A DNA stretch of 64,000 nt, from NCBI RefSeq assembly GCF_937863485.1, contig NZ_CALMFY010000187.1:1-64000 (forward strand), read 5' to 3'. Each line of letters opens with the position of its first letter. Positions within the stretch are counted from its first letter, which is position 1. A program made the position numbers and the translations under genes. Shown here piece after piece: positions 1 to 8,998 of the stretch. The stretch is from an uncultured Nostoc sp. (lineage in GTDB: Bacteria; Cyanobacteriota; Cyanobacteriia; Cyanobacteriales; Nostocaceae). The notes below the pieces were generated by a model, which was not told the origin of the DNA, searched no databases, and worked only from the letters and a program-made list of their open reading frames with translations.

Positions 1-50
1 GAGCCGGAAATAAGTCCCTCTCCCTACTTGGGAGAGGGATTTAGGGTGAG
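1..50. repeat. dispersed GAGAGGG-type palindromic repeat
   Basis: A short inverted repeat (CCCTCTCCC facing GGGAGAGGG) is followed by TTTAGGGTGAGGG. This is a common intergenic form in Nostoc-type genomes. The rest of the first 380 bases is AT-rich, and I see no gene in it. Confidence 0.5.
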
Positions 51-382
51 GGCAACAACTACGGTTCTCAAGATAGATGAGGTTTAGTAAGTTAAAAGAT
101 AAAAGTAAAAAGAGAAAAAAGACTTAATAAGTTCTGTTTTGCCTTTTTACTTTTGCCTTCTCGCACTTGATTTGATAGAAGGATGAAACTAAAAGTGTGT
201 AGGCGTAGCCCATCGGAAACATTGCCTACACATCAACTTAGATAATTGCCTACATTCTCATATTAATTTACCAAAATCAGTAATCTCCGCCTTGAACTCA
301 ACCACTGAATAGTAGCAACAAGCTATAGGAATCCGATTTGATTTTTGAACAAAATAAACAAAAACAGCAACATTCAAGCTTA

Positions 383-458
383 GAACTCGGAAGTTGAGCC
401 TTTGAACTCGGAAGTTGAGCTTTAGAACTCGGAAGTTGAGCCTTTGAACTCGGAATGT
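383..458. repeat. 21-bp direct tandem repeat, about 3.5 copies
   Basis: The unit GAACTCGGAAGTTGAGC plus a 4-base spacer (CTTT or TTTA) begins at 383, 404, 425 and 446. The fourth copy breaks off after GAACTCGGAA. The array ends just before the stop codon of the HdrB-like gene on the minus strand, so it lies in that gene's 3' flank. There are no unique spacers, so it is not a CRISPR. Confidence 0.85.
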
Positions 459-470
459 CCGGTTCAGAAG

Positions 471-1376
471 TTAAAATCCTAATTTTTCCAACACTGGCTT
501 TGTGGAAACAACGTGGCGTTCTAAACCCAGTTCTTTTGGACTAACCCCAAGTGCCAAAGCAATCAACTGGGGTAAATGCAACACTGGTAAACCTAACTTT
601 TGCTCAATAACCTTTTCCACCTCTGGCTGACGCGAATCTAAATTTAAGTGGCACAGTGGACAAGGTGTAACTATACAGTCAGCACCAGAAGTCAAAGCGT
701 CCTGAATATGCATCCCCGCCATCTTGAAAGATTGGGTAGTGGCATAGCTAGCAAGGGGCCAACCACAACATTGTGTCCGGCCTCGGTAATAAATTGGTGT
801 TGCACCCACCGCCCGAAACATATTTTCCATCGCTTCCGGTTGGAACGGGTCGTCATAGGGCATGTACTTTTGGGCGCGGAGGAGATAACAGCCATAAAAA
901 GCCGCGCATTTTAATCCAGTTAACTTCCGGGTGACACGTTTGGTAATTTCCTCTAAACCGTAATCTGTTACCAAGGCGTAGAGGAGATGTTTTACGTCGG
1001 TACTGCCGCGATAAGGTGAACAGCCTTCTTTGTGCAGCAAGCCATTAACCTGTTGAATGTAGGTAGGGTCAGAAGTCTGGCATTCTTTCAGGTGTTCGTT
1101 GACGTGACCGATAACACCTTGACAAGTGCTGCAATGGGTAAGTAAGGGCAAATTTAATTCTTCTGCTAGGGTAATATTTCTGGCGTTGACTGTATCTTCT
1201 AGCAGTTGGGAATCTTCTTTAAATGTGCCAGAACCGCAGCAAGCAGCTTTTTTAAGTTCAACCAGTTCAATTCCCAGGGCTTGGGTAAGCGCTTGAGTTG
1301 ACTGGTAAAGTTCCCGACAGGCCCCTTGGGCAACACAACCGGGGAAGTAAGCGTATTTCAGGGTGTGAGATAGCAT
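471..1376 (-). CDS. HdrB-like CoB-CoM heterodisulfide reductase subunit B family protein
   Basis: This is a 301-residue protein with two cysteine-rich CCG domains, the hallmark of heterodisulfide reductase subunit B and related succinate dehydrogenase subunits. The first cluster is Cys14 (FPGC), Cys46-47 (AACCGSG) and Cys82/Cys85 (HCSTC). The second is Cys163 (YGC), Cys203-204 (QCCGW) and Cys239/Cys242 (CPLC). In the family these bind an unusual Fe-S cluster used in thiol-disulfide or electron-transfer chemistry. Cyanobacteria lack methanogenic cofactors, so the physiological partner is unknown. It stands alone and is divergent from acpP. No HdrA or HdrC gene lies in the window. The family call is firm; the function is open. 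Confidence 0.85.
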   Translation of the reverse strand: MLSHTLKYAYFPGCVAQGACRELYQSTQALTQALGIELVELKKAACCGSGTFKEDSQLLEDTVNARNITLAEELNLPLLTHCSTCQGVIGHVNEHLKECQTSDPTYIQQVNGLLHKEGCSPYRGSTDVKHLLYALVTDYGLEEITKRVTRKLTGLKCAAFYGCYLLRAQKYMPYDDPFQPEAMENMFRAVGATPIYYRGRTQCCGWPLASYATTQSFKMAGMHIQDALTSGADCIVTPCPLCHLNLDSRQPEVEKVIEQKLGLPVLHLPQLIALALGVSPKELGLERHVVSTKPVLEKLGF

Positions 1377-1796
1377 AGAAATATGTTTGGGTTAGAGCGA
1401 TCGCTCTAAACAATAACTGTTTTATCATCCCTTGTTAGCACGGAAGTTCTGATGTTTGACGTTCAACGACCCTTTAACCGTCTAGGTTCAAAGTCGCAGC
1501 ATCTACATATTCTTAATTGCTAGCAAGGCTGTAAATACTGATAGAGACATTGTAAAAAATTTTAGCAATAATTGGAAAACCGAAGCATTTACACGGTATC
1601 GGCGATGGCGTAGCCGGCTCCATTGCCCAAGTGTTAAGAGAAAACTTATCCTATTCTTTTTAGAAGAAAGGTTTTCTAACAGAAAAACCCTTGGCAGTAT
1701 GCGGGCGATCGCGCTTGACGATAAGATGTATATGCTCAAAACAATGTCTCCTCTAAAGAGCAGATCCTAGCAAATGGTTAAGGACTTTTATTATTT
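1377..1796. other. intergenic region between the divergent HdrB-like gene and acpP
   Basis: This 420-base gap contains a HIP1-centred palindrome (GAGCGATCGCTC near 1396) and repeat-like sequence (GGCGATGGCGTAGCCGGCTCC near 1600). The reading frame inside it encodes no recognisable protein. Promoters for both flanking genes presumably lie here, but I could not define them. Confidence 0.5.
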
Positions 1797-2051
1797 ATGA
1801 GCCAAACGGAACTTTTTGAAAAGGTCAAGAAAATCGTCACCGAACAATTGAGTGTTGACGATCCTGCCAAAATCACACCCCAGTCCAAGTTTATGGACGA
1901 TCTAGGAGCAGATTCCTTAGATACTGTTGAACTGGTGATGGCCTTGGAAGAAGAATTTGATATCGAAATTCCCGACGAAGCTGCCGAGCAGATTATATCG
2001 GTTCAAGACGCAGTAGATTACATCAATAACAAAGTTACCGCATCAGCTTAA
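1797..2051 (+). CDS. acpP: acyl carrier protein
   Basis: This 84-residue acidic protein is a textbook bacterial acyl carrier protein. The GADSLD motif places the 4'-phosphopantetheine attachment serine at residue 40. Helix II that follows ([18 protein letters not shown]) is the usual docking face for fatty acid synthase enzymes. It shuttles growing acyl chains in the cytosolic type II fatty acid synthase. An AAGGA element about 14 bases upstream can serve as the ribosome binding site. It is followed by fabF after a 370-base repeat-rich gap, and then by transketolase. The acpP-fabF order fits a shared pathway. Confidence 0.97.
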   Translation: MSQTELFEKVKKIVTEQLSVDDPAKITPQSKFMDDLGADSLDTVELVMALEEEFDIEIPDEAAEQIISVQDAVDYINNKVTASA

Positions 2052-2084
2052 AAAAAGTTTTGAGTCACCGTTGGCCCTTAGCGT

Positions 2085-2215
2085 CTCCCCTTGGGAGAAG
2101 ACCGCAGTGGCTCCCCTTCTCACATTGGGAGAGGCTAGCGCCTGCCGTAGGATGCCCAAAGGGCTGTAGGGAGAAGTTCAGATAGCTTTGTCTTGCCCCC
2201 TCTGGGCATCTACGG
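2085..2215. repeat. mosaic of short palindromic Nostoc-type repeats
   Basis: Between acpP and fabF lies a patchwork of small inverted motifs (CTCCCCTTGGGAGAAG, CTCACATTGGGAGAGG, GCCTGCCGTAGGATGCCC). Similar words recur at 24.6, 39.3 and 45.0 kb. It encodes no believable protein and may form strong RNA hairpins in an acpP-fabF transcript. Confidence 0.6.
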
Positions 2216-2421
2216 CAAAAACCGCTGCTTTGACTTTTGACTGAGTGCTGAGTAGTTAAAAGTTTAGAGGTTAGAGTTTTAGGAGGCAAAAGTTCGGAGT
2301 TTTCTCCATCTTCGGCTGTTTCCAAAACTCAGAACTCAGGACGGGCTAAACGCCCCGCTAACGCTAACGAAACTCAGCACTGTTTAATGCCTGCTGCTTT
2401 TTCGCCATTTTTAACTTAATC

Positions 2422-3672
2422 ATGACAGATCATACACGTAAACGCGTTGTTGTAACTGGTGTTGGCGCGATTACACCTATAGGAAACACAGCAACAGAAT
2501 ATTGGAACGGATTATTAAGTGGACGCAATGGCATTGACTACATCACACTTTTTGATGCGTCTCGCCATGATTGCCGCATTGCTGGTGAGGTGAAAAACTT
2601 CGATCCACATGATTACTTGGAGCGCAAAGAGGCCAAGCGCATGGATCGATTTGCTCAATTTGGGGTTTCGGCAGCAAAACAGGCTTTATCTAACGCCCAG
2701 TTAGTGATCAATGAACTGAATGCAGAACAGGTAGGTGTGATGATCGGTTCTGGCGTTGGTGGCATTAAGGTATTAGAAGACCAGCAAACTATCTACCTCA
2801 ACCGTGGCCCCGATCGCTGTAGTCCATTCATGATCCCGATGATGATTGCCAATATGGCAGCAGGATTAACGGCAATTCACACGGGTGCTAAAGGGCCAAA
2901 CTCCTGTCCTGTAACTGCCTGCGCTGCTGGCTCCAACGCCATAGGAGATGCTTTTCGTCTCATTCAAGGGGGATACGCCCAGGCGATGATTTGCGGAGGA
3001 ACGGAGTCAGCTGTAACACCATTGTCGATAGCTGGGTTCGCCGCCTGCAAGGCACTCTCTTTTAGTAATGATCACCCGACTAAAGCTTGCCGTCCTTTTG
3101 ACCGCGATCGCAACGGATTTGTCTTGGGTGAAGGTTCAGGAATTTTAATTCTAGAAGAACTGCAACACGCCATCAGTCGCGGCGCTCACATTTATGCCGA
3201 AATGATCGGCTATGGGATGACCTGTGACGCCTACCATATCACCTCCCCCGTCCCTGGTGGACTCGGAGCAGCTAGAGCGATAGAACTGGCTCTCAAAGAT
3301 GCCAGTATAACTCCCGAACAGATCAGCTATATTAATGCCCACGGCACTAGCACCCCAGCTAATGATTCAACTGAAACCTCAGCAATCAAAAAAGCCTTGG
3401 GAGAACATGCCTATAAGGTGGCAATTAGCTCTACCAAATCGATGACAGGTCATTTATTGGGCGGTTCTGGAGGTATTGAAGCAGTCGCAACAGTAATGGC
3501 GATCGCTAATGACCAAATTCCACCGACAATCAATCTGGAAAATCCCGATCCAGAGTGTGACTTAGATTACGTGCCTAACTCTAGCCGCGCTCAAAAAGTC
3601 GAGGTGGCAATATCCAATTCTTTTGGGTTTGGCGGTCATAATGTCACACTGGCCTTTAAGAAATACGTCTAA
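2422..3672 (+). CDS. fabF: beta-ketoacyl-[acyl carrier protein] synthase II (KAS II)
   Basis: This 416-residue thiolase-fold condensing enzyme elongates acyl-ACP with malonyl-ACP in fatty acid synthesis. The catalytic triad is visible: nucleophile Cys167 (in VTACAAGS), His307 (in INAHGTSTP) and His344 (in MTGHLLGG). The conserved NSFGFGGHN motif is near the C terminus. The Cys-His-His set and full length mark a chain-elongating FabF/FabB type rather than FabH. It follows acpP on the same strand. Downstream, TCCCGCT/AGCGGGA arms at 3808-3833 could form a weak terminator before transketolase. Confidence 0.97.
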   Translation: MTDHTRKRVVVTGVGAITPIGNTATEYWNGLLSGRNGIDYITLFDASRHDCRIAGEVKNFDPHDYLERKEAKRMDRFAQFGVSAAKQALSNAQLVINELNAEQVGVMIGSGVGGIKVLEDQQTIYLNRGPDRCSPFMIPMMIANMAAGLTAIHTGAKGPNSCPVTACAAGSNAIGDAFRLIQGGYAQAMICGGTESAVTPLSIAGFAACKALSFSNDHPTKACRPFDRDRNGFVLGEGSGILILEELQHAISRGAHIYAEMIGYGMTCDAYHITSPVPGGLGAARAIELALKDASITPEQISYINAHGTSTPANDSTETSAIKKALGEHAYKVAISSTKSMTGHLLGGSGGIEAVATVMAIANDQIPPTINLENPDPECDLDYVPNSSRAQKVEVAISNSFGFGGHNVTLAFKKYV

Positions 3673-3807
3673 AAATTTCCCATTTTATTGCTGGTCGGCT
3701 CTCCTGAGATGACTGTGCCAAAAGTATGATAGATATCATTCCGCTATAACTTAAGCGTTCAGCATGACCCAATTATCAGCTTGATTTATCACCAGAAACT
3801 CAGGAGA

Positions 3808-3833
3808 TCCCGCTTGTTTATCGACGAGCGGGA
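3808..3833 (+). terminator. possible hairpin after fabF
   Basis: The inverted repeat TCCCGCT...AGCGGGA has a 12-base loop and lies in the 252-base gap between fabF and the transketolase gene. It lacks a T-run, so intrinsic termination is uncertain. Confidence 0.35.
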
Positions 3834-3924
3834 GTGGGATGATGAGGATACTGTGGGGAATCTAAAATAACCCCAGCAAGAGAAGCTACCAAGAGTGCTA
3901 ACCCGTCGTTAAATACAAGAGATT

Positions 3925-5952
3925 ATGACTGTTGCAACCCAATCCGCCAAACAATTGTCCGTCGAAGAACTGGCTATTAACTCGATCCGCTTCTTGGCTA
4001 TTGATGCCGTAGAAAAAGCAAAATCGGGACACCCAGGACTGCCGATGGGCGCGGCTCCGATGGCTTTTGTCCTCTGGGATCGCTTTTTGAAGTTTAATCC
4101 TAAGAATCCCAAATGGTTTAATCGTGATCGCTTTGTCTTATCTGCTGGTCATGGCTCGATGTTGCAGTACGCCCTGCTTTACTTGACAGGCTATGACAGT
4201 GTAAGCATTGAAGATATCAAGCAATTCCGTCAATGGGAGTCAAAAACCCCTGGACACCCCGAAAACTTCATGACCCCAGGCGTGGAAGTCACCACCGGGC
4301 CACTAGGTCAAGGAATTGCCAATGGAGTCGGTTTAGCGATCGCGGAGGCACACCTGGGCGCTAAATTTAACAAACCCGATGCCAAGATTGTTGACCATTA
4401 CACCTACGTGATTGTGGGTGACGGTTGCAACATGGAAGGAATTTCTGGTGAAGCTTGTTCTTTTGCAGGACACTTGGGATTAGGCAAACTCATCGCTCTG
4501 TACGACGACAACCACATCTCCATCGACGGTTCCACCGATGTGGCATTCACCGAAGATGTTTCTAAGCGCTTTGAAGCTTACGGCTGGCACGTCCAACACG
4601 TCGAGGACGGCAACACTGACTTAGAAGCGATCGCCAAAGCAATTGAAGCAGCCAAAGCTGTTACCGATAAGCCTTCTTTCATCAAGGTAACAACCATTAT
4701 TGGTTACGGTTCCCCCAATAAAGCAAACACCGCTGGTGTTCACGGTGCTGCCCTTGGCGGAGACGAAATCGCATTGACTCGGAAAAATTTGGGTTGGGAA
4801 TACGAGCCTTTCGTAGTCCCAGAAGAAGCCCTCAACCACACCCGGAAAGCAGTAGAACGTGGCGCAGGTTACGAAGACGAATGGAACAAGACTTTTGCAG
4901 ACTACAAAGCTAAGTATGCCCAAGAAGCGGCTGACTTTGAACGCTACATAAGCAGCAAACTACCCGACGGTTGGGATAAAGTACTACCCACCTACACCCC
5001 AGAAGACAAAGGACTCCCCACCCGGAAACACTCAGAAAATTGCCTCAACAAACTAGCGGCAGTTTTACCTGAATTGATTGGTGGTTCGGCTGACTTAACC
5101 CACTCCAACCTTACCGAAGTCAAAGGCAAAGGCGACTTTCAAAAAGGGCACTACGAAAACCCCAACATCCACTTTGGTGTACGGGAACATGCTATGGGCG
5201 CAATCTGTAATGGGATAGCACTGCACAGTTCGGGATTAATTCCCTACGGTGCTACCTTCTTGATCTTCACAGATTATATGCGTGCTGCCATCCGCTTATC
5301 CGCGCTTTCCCAAGCTGGCGTGATTTGGGTGATGACTCACGATTCCATTGGACAAGGTGAAGATGGCCCCACGCACCAACCCATTGAAACTGTGGCTTCC
5401 TTGCGAGCCATTCCTAATTTAACGGTGTTTCGTCCCGCAGACGGTAACGAAACCTCTGGCGCTTATAAAATAGCGATCGAGAAGGCCAAGGAAAATGCTC
5501 CTACCCTGTTGGCATTTACTCGTCAAAATGTCCCGAACTTGGCAGGTACATCGGTTGAGGGCGTGGCGAAAGGTGGATACACAGTGGTGGATAGCGAAGG
5601 TACACCTGATATCATTTTGATTGCCACTGGTTCAGAATTGAGCCTCGCCGTCAGCGCAGCCGAAAAACTCACGGCTGAAGGTAAGAAAGCCCGTGTTGTC
5701 TCGCTACCTTCATGGGAACTGTTTGAAGCACAGGATGCGGCTTATAGAGAGTCCATTTTGCCGAAAGCTGTCACCAAGCGTTTGTCTGTAGAAGCTGCTA
5801 GCAGTTTCGGTTGGCACAAGTACGTAGGCACTGAAGGCGATTGCGTTAGTATTGATCGCTTTGGTGCTTCGGCTCCAGGCAATGTTTGTCTAGAAAAGTT
5901 TGGCTTTAGCGTTGATAATGTGTTTGCTAAGGCTAAACAATTGTTGGGTTAA
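3925..5952 (+). CDS. tkt: transketolase
   Basis: This is a 675-residue thiamine-diphosphate enzyme that moves two-carbon units between sugar phosphates in the Calvin-Benson and pentose phosphate cycles. Features seen: the substrate-loop His36 in [10 protein letters not shown], the cofactor motif GDGCNMEG (165-172) followed by [10 protein letters not shown], the pyrimidine-domain [14 protein letters not shown] with its catalytic glutamate, and TGSELSLAV in the C-terminal domain. The length is normal. It sits after acpP-fabF but probably has its own promoter in the 252-base gap. A clear intrinsic terminator follows at 5982-6010. Confidence 0.97.
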   Translation: MTVATQSAKQLSVEELAINSIRFLAIDAVEKAKSGHPGLPMGAAPMAFVLWDRFLKFNPKNPKWFNRDRFVLSAGHGSMLQYALLYLTGYDSVSIEDIKQFRQWESKTPGHPENFMTPGVEVTTGPLGQGIANGVGLAIAEAHLGAKFNKPDAKIVDHYTYVIVGDGCNMEGISGEACSFAGHLGLGKLIALYDDNHISIDGSTDVAFTEDVSKRFEAYGWHVQHVEDGNTDLEAIAKAIEAAKAVTDKPSFIKVTTIIGYGSPNKANTAGVHGAALGGDEIALTRKNLGWEYEPFVVPEEALNHTRKAVERGAGYEDEWNKTFADYKAKYAQEAADFERYISSKLPDGWDKVLPTYTPEDKGLPTRKHSENCLNKLAAVLPELIGGSADLTHSNLTEVKGKGDFQKGHYENPNIHFGVREHAMGAICNGIALHSSGLIPYGATFLIFTDYMRAAIRLSALSQAGVIWVMTHDSIGQGEDGPTHQPIETVASLRAIPNLTVFRPADGNETSGAYKIAIEKAKENAPTLLAFTRQNVPNLAGTSVEGVAKGGYTVVDSEGTPDIILIATGSELSLAVSAAEKLTAEGKKARVVSLPSWELFEAQDAAYRESILPKAVTKRLSVEAASSFGWHKYVGTEGDCVSIDRFGASAPGNVCLEKFGFSVDNVFAKAKQLLG

Positions 5953-5981
5953 TAGCAACAGAATATTCTCGAAATTGTGTG

Positions 5982-6010
5982 AGGTGGGCATCTTGTCCAC
6001 CTTTTTTTTA
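5982..6010 (+). terminator. intrinsic terminator of the transketolase gene
   Basis: AGGTGG and CCACCT arms flank a short loop, immediately followed by a run of eight T residues. It lies 30 bases after the transketolase stop codon. Confidence 0.85.
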
Positions 6011-6074
6011 CGCAGAGGAGCGTTAAGGGAGATTGTTTATAATATAGGATAATTATTTTATAAATGGAGATATT

Positions 6075-6368
6075 ATGCCAAAAGTTGCTAATTATCATCA
6101 AGAACTGAGTAAGCACATATCACCAATCGTTGAAAAGCTAATTAAAGGTAATAGCTTATATCAAGTTAAATTAAATCAACAGGAAATGATAGAAATGTTA
6201 GTAGAACTATTTGGACAGTTCTCACCAGAGGAAATGAGAACTATTACCGAGCATGAACTGACACGCAGAATTGATAAGATTCTTGTCTTAGAAGCTGTTT
6301 CTGGTACATTAAATGATTTGACGCCAGAGCAAATCAAAATGTACGATGAAGCAGTAAAGCGAAAATAA
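6075..6368 (+). CDS. small hypothetical protein (97 aa)
   Basis: This is a soluble, helix-rich, charged protein that I do not recognise. It has no signal peptide, membrane segment or cysteine cluster. A GGAGA ribosome binding site lies 6 bases before the ATG, supporting real translation. It is AT-rich compared with transketolase. It sits directly before the convergent winged-helix/coiled-coil pair at 6461-7339, so it may belong to the same accessory islet. A small accessory role is possible, but nothing in the sequence proves it. Confidence 0.6.
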   Translation: MPKVANYHQELSKHISPIVEKLIKGNSLYQVKLNQQEMIEMLVELFGQFSPEEMRTITEHELTRRIDKILVLEAVSGTLNDLTPEQIKMYDEAVKRK

Positions 6369-6460
6369 CAAAGTGACTTATTTTCTGGACACAAATTTGG
6401 ATCATACAGGGAGGTTGCTACTCCATTTTCTTGTAACCACCACCCTATATTACTAAGTTG

Positions 6461-6850
6461 CTACCTTAGAAACTCATTTAAGACTTCTAAAGTTGTTACT
6501 AATTTCTCTTCTTCCCTTCTAAGTTGCTCTGTCTCTATCCTAACTTTGTGCAGCCTTTGCATAAGGTTATATTGAACGCTTGGTTCCTGCTCAACAAAAG
6601 TTGGAACAGTTGGTTCACTAATTGGTAGGTCTATATTATAAATATAATATTTTGCAGCACGAGAATTAAAATCTACTATCTTTCTAACTAGTCTCTTCTT
6701 TTCAAGAACAGAAAGGGAGCAGCTCACAGACTCATCACGGCGATTCAAGCGTAGAGCAATTTCCTTATAATCCCATCCCTGATCAGGATGTTGGGTTAAA
6801 AATTCTATAATTTTGTACTGAAGAGTTCCTGGTTTTAAATTAGCCTTCAT
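6461..6850 (-). CDS. winged-helix DNA-binding protein with C-terminal coiled coil (paralogue 2)
   Basis: The 129-residue protein has two parts. Residues 1-65 read as a winged helix: a first helix (LQYKIIEFLTQHPD), WDYKEIALRLN, a recognition-like helix (DESVSCSLSVLEKKRLV) and a beta-wing ending in AKYYIY. Residues 90-129 are a charged heptad-like coiled coil (LHKVRIETEQLRREEEKLV), likely for dimerisation. It shares this layout with the neighbour at 6920-7339, so the two look like diverged tandem duplicates. The ATG has a weak AGG Shine-Dalgarno element. DNA binding is inferred from the fold; target and role are unknown. Confidence 0.6.
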   Translation of the reverse strand: MKANLKPGTLQYKIIEFLTQHPDQGWDYKEIALRLNRRDESVSCSLSVLEKKRLVRKIVDFNSRAAKYYIYNIDLPISEPTVPTFVEQEPSVQYNLMQRLHKVRIETEQLRREEEKLVTTLEVLNEFLR

Positions 6851-6919
6851 TATAATTACCTAATTCTATTAAATTTACCTATTATAATATAAACAAAGTT
6901 TAGAAAGTAAGTCAAGTAT

Positions 6920-7339
6920 CTATATTATTTTTTCTATATTTAGTTGCTCTTCCAATACTTCTATTGCTGATTTAAGCTTTCCTCGACGCTCTTCTACCTC
7001 TTCTAGCTCTTTTTTTAGTTTATTCAGTATGTTCACTAAGGCTAAATTTGGTCTTTCCTGTTCTGTGATGCTCTCCTGAACACTTTCATTGTCTAGCTTA
7101 ACCTCGTCGAATGAGTTGGCTCCTATATCTGTAGTATAGAAGTACATTGCTGGATGGTCGTTAGTCTTCTGAATAGAACCATTTTTATAGAGAACCGATA
7201 GAGTACCACTGGTAGAACCAGCAGTTGCGGCAAGTTCATCAGCTATCTCGTGAAAAGTGAACTTTTTATCAGGATTGTCTCTAAATAGATTAAGTATACG
7301 CGCTTGGAAACTTCCTCTCTTTGCTCTTTTCTGTTCCAA
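6920..7339 (-). CDS. winged-helix DNA-binding protein with C-terminal coiled coil (paralogue 1)
   Basis: The 139-residue protein parallels its downstream neighbour. The N-terminal winged helix (FQARILNLFRDNPDKKFTF, then STSGTLSVLYKNGSIQK, then a YFYTT wing) is followed by a coiled coil (LNKLKKELEEVEERRGKLK) at residues 103-135. The start chosen is TTG with a GAG element upstream, because no ATG occurs near the conserved N terminus; this is uncertain. It is co-directional with the gene at 6461-6850, with a 69-base gap, so it is probably the first gene of a two-gene operon. Just upstream is the truncated edge of a Uma2 gene. Confidence 0.6.
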   Translation of the reverse strand: MEQKRAKRGSFQARILNLFRDNPDKKFTFHEIADELAATAGSTSGTLSVLYKNGSIQKTNDHPAMYFYTTDIGANSFDEVKLDNESVQESITEQERPNLALVNILNKLKKELEEVEERRGKLKSAIEVLEEQLNIEKII

Positions 7340-7401
7340 TTGTCTACTCTATTTATTAATTAATTACAAAAATATTATACTATATTATATCAAGTGTACT
7401 C

Positions 7402-7844
7402 TGGCAAGAATATGTTGCACCGCTGATTGTGTTGGAATTTGCCTCAGGGGATAGTTCCCAAGAACGAGACAAAACACCCATTACAGGTAAGTTTTGGGTT
7501 TATGAGCAAGCAATTAGAGTTCCCTTCTATGGCATTTATGAAGTGAACAAAGTCGGTGTCCAGGTGTATCAATTGCTCAGGAGTGAATATCAGCTAATAC
7601 CTACCAATGAACGCGGACATTATCCTATTGAACCGATGGGTGTAGAATTGGGAATTTGGCAAGAGCGCTATCAGAATCTAGAATTACCCTGGCTGCGCTG
7701 GTGGGATAATCAGGGTAATTTGCTACAAACAGGATGGGAGCGATGTCTACGACGGGCTACGCCTACGCAGCAGCAGAAGCACGAGCGGAACGCTTGGCTA
7801 CTAAACTAAGAGAATTAAATATTAACCTCGAGCAGTTAGTTTAA
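7402..7844 (+). pseudogene. Uma2-family endonuclease, C-terminal remnant with 3' frameshift
   Basis: The translation WQEYVAPLIVLEFASGDSS and the following stretch resemble the C-terminal half of cyanobacterial Uma2 (DUF820) proteins, a PD-(D/E)XK-fold family often found in many copies. The N-terminal half is missing: homology stops abruptly at about 7400, next to the winged-helix pair. At the 3' end the first frame stops at 7809. The expected family tail (AEARAERLATKLRELN) continues in another frame to a stop at 7842-7844. The frame change falls in a Nostoc-type repeat (GACGGGCTACGCCTACGC, near 7750). Truncation plus frameshift indicates a dead gene. Confidence 0.75.
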
Positions 7845-8204
7845 TTATTTTGGCAACTATCTTTAGATAGATAGGGTAAATACTATGCGGTAGATCATTA
7901 GGAATCCTTTGCCAGTAATGAAAAAATGCAACTTTCATACCGACAACTCTTAATTGCATATTTAATTTATTTTGTCAATGTGTAATCCCCAGCATTGCTT
8001 AAGAAATCAGCAAGGCCTTCTCTAGACTGAATTTATATTCATGCTTTCAGTGGATGCAGTTATGACTTTGCAAATGCGATTATTATACATATGTACTCGA
8101 ACAATAAACAGTTGCTGTTGTTCAGGTAAAAAAATTCAGATTTTATCCGACTCTAGTAACTTTGGTTTTTAGCCAATTGTTTGATGTTTTAAAAAGGTAA
8201 CACA
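7845..8204. other. intergenic region, no gene seen
   Basis: This AT-rich stretch of 360 bases separates the Uma2 remnant from the secreted glycine-rich protein gene. I found no open frame with family resemblance and no strong hairpin. It probably holds the promoter of the gene at 8205. Confidence 0.5.
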
Positions 8205-8609
8205 ATGAATAATATCCTCAAGCGCACACTTCTACCCAGCCTCATGGCTGCAAGTCTAGCTGGTGTCACCCTAGTTCCAGCAAAACCAGCTGCTGCTGAT
8301 GACCAAGTACTAAGAGATGTAGGTATTGGGGCTGTTACTAATGTAGTAACAGGAGCTGTTAGGGGACATGGTAGTGTATTAGGCAATGCTGCCAAAGGTG
8401 GTGTCACTGGTGCAGCTGTCAATGGTGCAAATGGTCTAAGAAGCCATCACCATCGTCGTAACCGGAACGTTGTTCAAGATGTCGGAGTCGGTGCAGGGGC
8501 TAGCGCATTGACTGGCGCAGTTACTGGTGATGGCAGACATACCGTTGGCAATGCTATTGATGGTGCAGCTGTCGGTGGAGCAATCCATCTATTAACCAAT
8601 CATAAATAA
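8205..8609 (+). CDS. secreted glycine/alanine-rich protein with two internal repeats
   Basis: The 134-residue product starts with a signal peptide (LLPSLMAASLAGVTLVPAKP, cleavage likely after AAA near residue 31). The mature part holds two similar modules. One begins VLRDVGIGAVTNVVTGAV and the other VVQDVGVGAGASALTGAV. Each continues into a GNA-(I/A)-x-G-A-A-V-x-G segment, and they are separated by a basic SHHHRRNRN linker. Such glycine-zipper-like repeats occur in outer-membrane or periplasmic proteins, but I cannot assign a function. A hairpin at 8692-8735 may end the transcript. Confidence 0.75.
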   Translation: MNNILKRTLLPSLMAASLAGVTLVPAKPAAADDQVLRDVGIGAVTNVVTGAVRGHGSVLGNAAKGGVTGAAVNGANGLRSHHHRRNRNVVQDVGVGAGASALTGAVTGDGRHTVGNAIDGAAVGGAIHLLTNHK

Positions 8610-8691
8610 TTTCTAAATTCATCCGCTGAAATACTTTCCAACCGTTAACGAACTTATCTCTCCCTAATTCCTCTCCTTCCTAAAAGGAGCT

Positions 8692-8735
8692 AACCCAACC
8701 TCTCTTCCCTAGTAAGGAAGGGAGGTTGGGGGGTT
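8692..8735 (+). terminator. hairpin downstream of the secreted repeat protein
   Basis: AACCCAACCTCTCTTCCCT pairs, with few mismatches, with AAGGAAGGGAGGTTGGG across an AGTA-containing loop. It resembles a dispersed repeat as much as a terminator. Confidence 0.45.
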
Positions 8736-8797
8736 AGATTTATATCGAGATAGATGCCACCGTCAATAATGGATGACGTTAGACTTAATAGTAAACT

Positions 8798-8998
8798 CTA
8801 ACCCTTCAACGCCTTTCTAAAGTTTCGACGATAGGATTGATTTGTAATAAACAAAGCTGGCCATAGCAAAGCTAAACCAATGCGATTGCTCAGAGTTGGA
8901 TTAAAATTAGTCCGCCCAAACCCATTCCAAAACTTCCAAACGCCGCCTCCGTAAACTACTATCAAAACAAAAAAAATAAAGTTACCCATTCCCATCAA
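8798..8998 (-). CDS. small membrane protein (66 aa), unknown function
   Basis: This short protein has an N-terminal transmembrane helix (MGNFIFFVLIVVYGGGVWKF) and a second hydrophobic stretch (IGLALLWPALFI), ending in a basic tail (YRRNFRKALKG). The composition and regular layout look like a genuine small membrane protein of the kind widespread in cyanobacteria. I do not recognise a named family. It is transcribed towards the secreted repeat protein gene. Confidence 0.6.
   Translation of the reverse strand: MMGMGNFIFFVLIVVYGGGVWKFWNGFGRTNFNPTLSNRIGLALLWPALFITNQSYRRNFRKALKG

Noticed and set aside
383-458. Regularly spaced repeats that might be a CRISPR array
   Set aside because: The units touch each other with only 4-base, non-unique spacers, and no cas gene is present.
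1503-1739. 78-codon minus-strand frame upstream of acpP
   Set aside because: It overlaps repeat-like sequence and the acpP leader, and its translation looks non-coding.
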